Part shown: positions 5,666-8,909 of the stretch, piece after piece
Numbering within the stretch: the first letter of the stretch is position 1
Layout of the letters: each line of letters opens with the position of its first letter
NCBI GenBank assembly: GCA_020347585.1
Contig: CP070733.1
Span: 2,134,928 to 2,143,836 of the forward strand
Source: Pseudomonadota bacterium
Lineage (GTDB): Bacteria > Pseudomonadota > Gammaproteobacteria > CAMYNG01
Reading direction: 5' to 3'
DNA: 8,909 nucleotides
Program-made: the position numbers and the translations under genes
The notes under the pieces: generated by a model
The model's input: the letters and a program-made list of their open reading frames with translations, nothing else
Told to the model about the DNA's origin: nothing
Database searches by the model: none

Positions 5666-6709
5666 ATGAGGAGACGTACGTTCCTGAAGTTTAGTATGGC
5701 GAGTCTCGCCGCGGCAGCGGGGAGTACGGCCGGTGTGCTCGGCTGGCAGCCGCGCGCACACGCCAGCACGATCTACAAAACGTTCTACATCACCGAGGGC
5801 TTCATCACTCAGGTAACCGGCGAGGACGTGTACTTCCGCGGCTTCAGTAGTTCTACCTCGAGTCTTAACATACCGGGCGAGTCTATGATTGTGCAGGAGG
5901 GCGACACGGTGCGCATCACCGTGGTCAATACGCTCGGCACCAGTCACTCGTTTGTGATCGACGGCATGGTCGACAGTGGCACCATTCGCGGCGGTGAAAC
6001 ACGCACGCTCGTGTTTACCGCGCGCAACCCCGGCTCCCATCTTTACTACGACAGCCGCAACGCCCCCTACAACCGCCTTACCGGGTTGCACGGTGGCTTT
6101 GCCGTCATGCCGCAGGGCCGCTCAAACCAGTTGTACGCGGGCAGCCGCACCTTTCGGCAGCAGCAATTCTGGATTTTCAACGATATCGATCCCGCCTGGA
6201 ACAACCGGGTGCGCTACGGTTATACGCCCAACACCGAGTACCGGCCGCGCTATTTTACGCTCAACGGTCTTGTTGGCCGGCCGCCGGGTGCGCCGGGCGC
6301 GATGGACCCCGCACTGGATGCGATGGCCGATCCACGCACCAAGCTCGACGGCCACCTTGGCGATCGTACTCTGATCCGCTGTCTCAACCCGGGCCTGGGG
6401 CAGCACGCCGTGCATACCCACAGCAACCACATGGAGTGGTTGACCTCCAACAGTCAGCCCCGCTCCGAGGTCTGGGAAAAGGATATCGTGCCACTGGACG
6501 GCGATGGTGGCGGCGTTGATGTCATCTTCCCGTTTAATCCACCCCCCGATGCCTGGCCAGTGGTCACCAACCAGACATTGGCACAGGCCGAGAGCGAAGG
6601 GCGTCATTTCGCCTTTCCAATGCACCTGCATAACGAGATGACCCAGACTGCCGGCGGTGGGCTGTACATGTTCGGTGCGCTGACAGATATCTACTATCAC
6701 GCTGATTAG
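5666..6709 (+). CDS. Tat-exported multicopper oxidase subunit or N-terminal half (two cupredoxin domains)
   Basis: The 347-residue product starts with a Tat signal: RRTFLK (3-8), a hydrophobic stretch (about 11-26) and an AHA cleavage site at 31-33. Two cupredoxin-like domains follow (about 35-150 and 165-345). The first has the fold pattern (SHSFVIDG at 93-100, SHLYYDS at 124-130, LHGGFAV) but lacks the HxH copper motifs. The second has HAVHTH (247-252), the HxxHxH copper motif, and MHLHNEM (319-325), where the HCH motif has Leu instead of the type-1 Cys. It could supply four trinuclear-cluster histidines but not a type-1 copper site. GGGGG lies six bases before the ATG. The stop is a TAG, after which the reading frame stays open through four codons into the next gene. 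Substrate unknown; metal or phenol oxidation is typical of the family. Confidence 0.85.
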   Translation: MRRRTFLKFSMASLAAAAGSTAGVLGWQPRAHASTIYKTFYITEGFITQVTGEDVYFRGFSSSTSSLNIPGESMIVQEGDTVRITVVNTLGTSHSFVIDGMVDSGTIRGGETRTLVFTARNPGSHLYYDSRNAPYNRLTGLHGGFAVMPQGRSNQLYAGSRTFRQQQFWIFNDIDPAWNNRVRYGYTPNTEYRPRYFTLNGLVGRPPGAPGAMDPALDAMADPRTKLDGHLGDRTLIRCLNPGLGQHAVHTHSNHMEWLTSNSQPRSEVWEKDIVPLDGDGGGVDVIFPFNPPPDAWPVVTNQTLAQAESEGRHFAFPMHLHNEMTQTAGGGLYMFGALTDIYYHAD

Positions 6710-6721
6710 GGGGACGGGACG

Positions 6722-7804
<1,083 letters not shown>

Positions 7805-7805
7805 G

Positions 7806-7857
7806 CACCGTTCGCGGTGGTTTGACAGCCATTGCGAAAGATTCGGGCCTGAGGCCC
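7806..7857 (+). other. Two hairpins after the copper oxidase stop codon
   Basis: Directly after the stop, CACCG-TTCG-CGGTG (7806-7819) forms a 5-base-pair stem with a UUCG tetraloop. A second hairpin, GGGCC-TGA-GGCCC (7845-7857), follows. Both precede the main terminator and could protect the 3' end of the mRNA or serve the convergent gene; on the minus strand the second one is followed only by a weak T-rich stretch. Confidence 0.5.
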
Positions 7858-7858
7858 G

Positions 7859-7885
7859 GGGGGATGGAAACATCCCCCTTTTTTT
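7859..7885 (+). terminator. Strong rho-independent terminator of the copper oxidase operon
   Basis: GGGGGATG (7859-7866) and CATCCCCC (7871-7878) form a perfect 8-base-pair stem with a GAAA tetraloop, followed at once by seven T residues (7879-7885). This is a textbook intrinsic terminator on the plus strand. The run of T is on this strand only, so it mainly stops plus-strand transcription before it enters the convergent EAL gene. Confidence 0.92.
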
Positions 7886-7905
7886 GCGCGATGCGTCGAC
7901 GCCGT

Positions 7906-8909
7906 TTACGCGTTCTGCGCGCGCTGAGGATTCGTGTTTAGCCAGGCGCCGAGTTCCTCGGGCGCCATGGGTCCGCTGAGATAGAAGCCCTGCAAGCAGT
8001 CACAGCCCTGACTCACCAGGCGATTCCAAGTCGCTTCGTTCTCGACGCCTTCGGCACAGACGCGAAAGCCCAGATTGTGCGCAAGCTCGATGGTGGAATG
8101 AACGATGGTGGCATCGTTCTCATCGCGAACCATATCGAGAATGAACGATTTATCGATCTTGAGCGTATCGACTGGAAGGCTCTTTATATACGCCAGTGAC
8201 GAGTAGCCTGAGCCGTAGTCGTCGATGGACAGCAATACGCCAAGGTTACCGAGTTCATCAAGCACGGTCTTTGCCCGCTCCGGGTGTGACATCATCACCG
8301 ACTCGGTAATTTCCAGCTCAAGTTGATGGGGGGGTACTTCCCAAAGTTCAAGGAACTGTCCGATCTTCGCCGGCAGCCCAGGTTCCTGCAGGTCGTGTAC
8401 CGACAGGTTTACTGACACACTGAGCGTATGCCCCTGTTCGCGCCACAGGCTGCATTGGCGCAATGCGGCGTTCAGTACCCAGTGCGTAAGGTACTTGATA
8501 ACACCGGTGCGCTCGGCGAGCGGTATGATCTCGCCAGGAAGTATCAGTCCGTGCTTCGGGTGATTCCAGCGCAACAGGCCCTCAACACCGGTAACGCGTT
8601 CTTCGTGCGTCGAGAACTTAGGCTGGTAGTAAAGATCCAGCGTGTCGTTTTCAAACGCCTCCCGCAGCTCGCCCAACAGCGCCAGTTGTTGGACGCTGTA
8701 GGAATCCTGGGTGGTATCGTAAAAAGCGAATGGCTGGTTGGAGCGCTTGGCCATGTACATAGCGACGTCGGCGTGCTGTAACAGCAACTCCGGGGTTTCA
8801 CCGTGGTGGGGGTACACCGCAATACCGATGCTGGCGCTTATATAGAGGTTGTGATGCTCCACCTTGTGAATCTGCTCGACCACATTGATGACCTTGGCGG
8901 CGATCGCAC
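7906..8909 (-). CDS. GGDEF-EAL cyclic di-GMP protein, C-terminal part (runs off right edge)
   Basis: The frame stays open to the window edge; 333 residues are visible and the true start lies outside. The first ~55 residues are the end of a GGDEF domain (SASIGIAVYP...LLLQHADVAMYMAK), followed by a complete EAL domain. Counting from the GTG codon at 8881-8883 as residue 1, the EAL motif is EGLLR (101-105, so EGL rather than EAL), with N159 in SVNLS, E191 in EITES, D221-D222 in IDDYGSGYSS, K242 in KIDKSF, E278 in AEGVENE and Q298 in LQGF. All metal-binding and catalytic positions known for EAL phosphodiesterases are present, so hydrolysis of c-di-GMP is likely. Whether the GGDEF part is active cannot be judged, because its signature lies outside the window. 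The gene converges on the copper oxidase operon and ends with TAA at 7906-7908. Confidence 0.95.
   Translation of the reverse strand, partial: AIAAKVINVVEQIHKVEHHNLYISASIGIAVYPHHGETPELLLQHADVAMYMAKRSNQPFAFYDTTQDSYSVQQLALLGELREAFENDTLDLYYQPKFSTHEERVTGVEGLLRWNHPKHGLILPGEIIPLAERTGVIKYLTHWVLNAALRQCSLWREQGHTLSVSVNLSVHDLQEPGLPAKIGQFLELWEVPPHQLELEITESVMMSHPERAKTVLDELGNLGVLLSIDDYGSGYSSLAYIKSLPVDTLKIDKSFILDMVRDENDATIVHSTIELAHNLGFRVCAEGVENEATWNRLVSQGCDCLQGFYLSGPMAPEELGAWLNTNPQRAQNA

Overview
The window comes from a GC-rich bacterium. Gene style (ECF sigma factor, HD-GYP and GGDEF/EAL proteins, a HisKA_2 kinase with an ANTAR regulator, a Tat-exported copper oxidase, a perfect CRP-type palindrome) suggests a proteobacterium, perhaps a gammaproteobacterium. 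This is inferred from gene content only; no marker gene is present.

Layout. Positions 1-1924 (minus strand) hold an operon read right to left: a response regulator with an HD-GYP c-di-GMP phosphodiesterase domain, an ECF sigma factor, and the first codons of a probable anti-sigma factor that runs off the left edge. A GGAAC-N16-CGT element upstream could be an autoregulated ECF promoter. The 406-base divergent spacer 1925-2330 also holds a perfect TGTGA-N6-TCACA palindrome. On the plus strand follow a small tandem CDGSH iron-sulfur protein (2331-2573), a membrane histidine kinase (2714-4684) and an ANTAR-output response regulator (4629-5291) that overlaps the kinase by 56 bases. After a 374-base leader region with a strong hairpin come two cupredoxin-fold multicopper oxidase ORFs (5666-6709 and 6722-7804), closed by a strong rho-independent terminator. 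A convergent GGDEF-EAL gene (minus strand, 7906 to the right edge) completes the window.

How it fits together. Three signalling layers are present: sigma/anti-sigma, two c-di-GMP proteins, and a two-component system whose ANTAR output should act on RNA by antitermination. The most unusual part is the copper oxidase pair. The two ORFs are in the same reading frame and are separated only by one TAG codon and four sense codons. The first has a Tat signal and one half of the copper ligands (HxxHxH plus HxH, no cysteine). The second has no signal peptide but carries the other half (HxxHxHG plus HCH...H..M with the type-1 cysteine). They look like halves of one oxidase, either split by a stop codon or working as two subunits with co-export.
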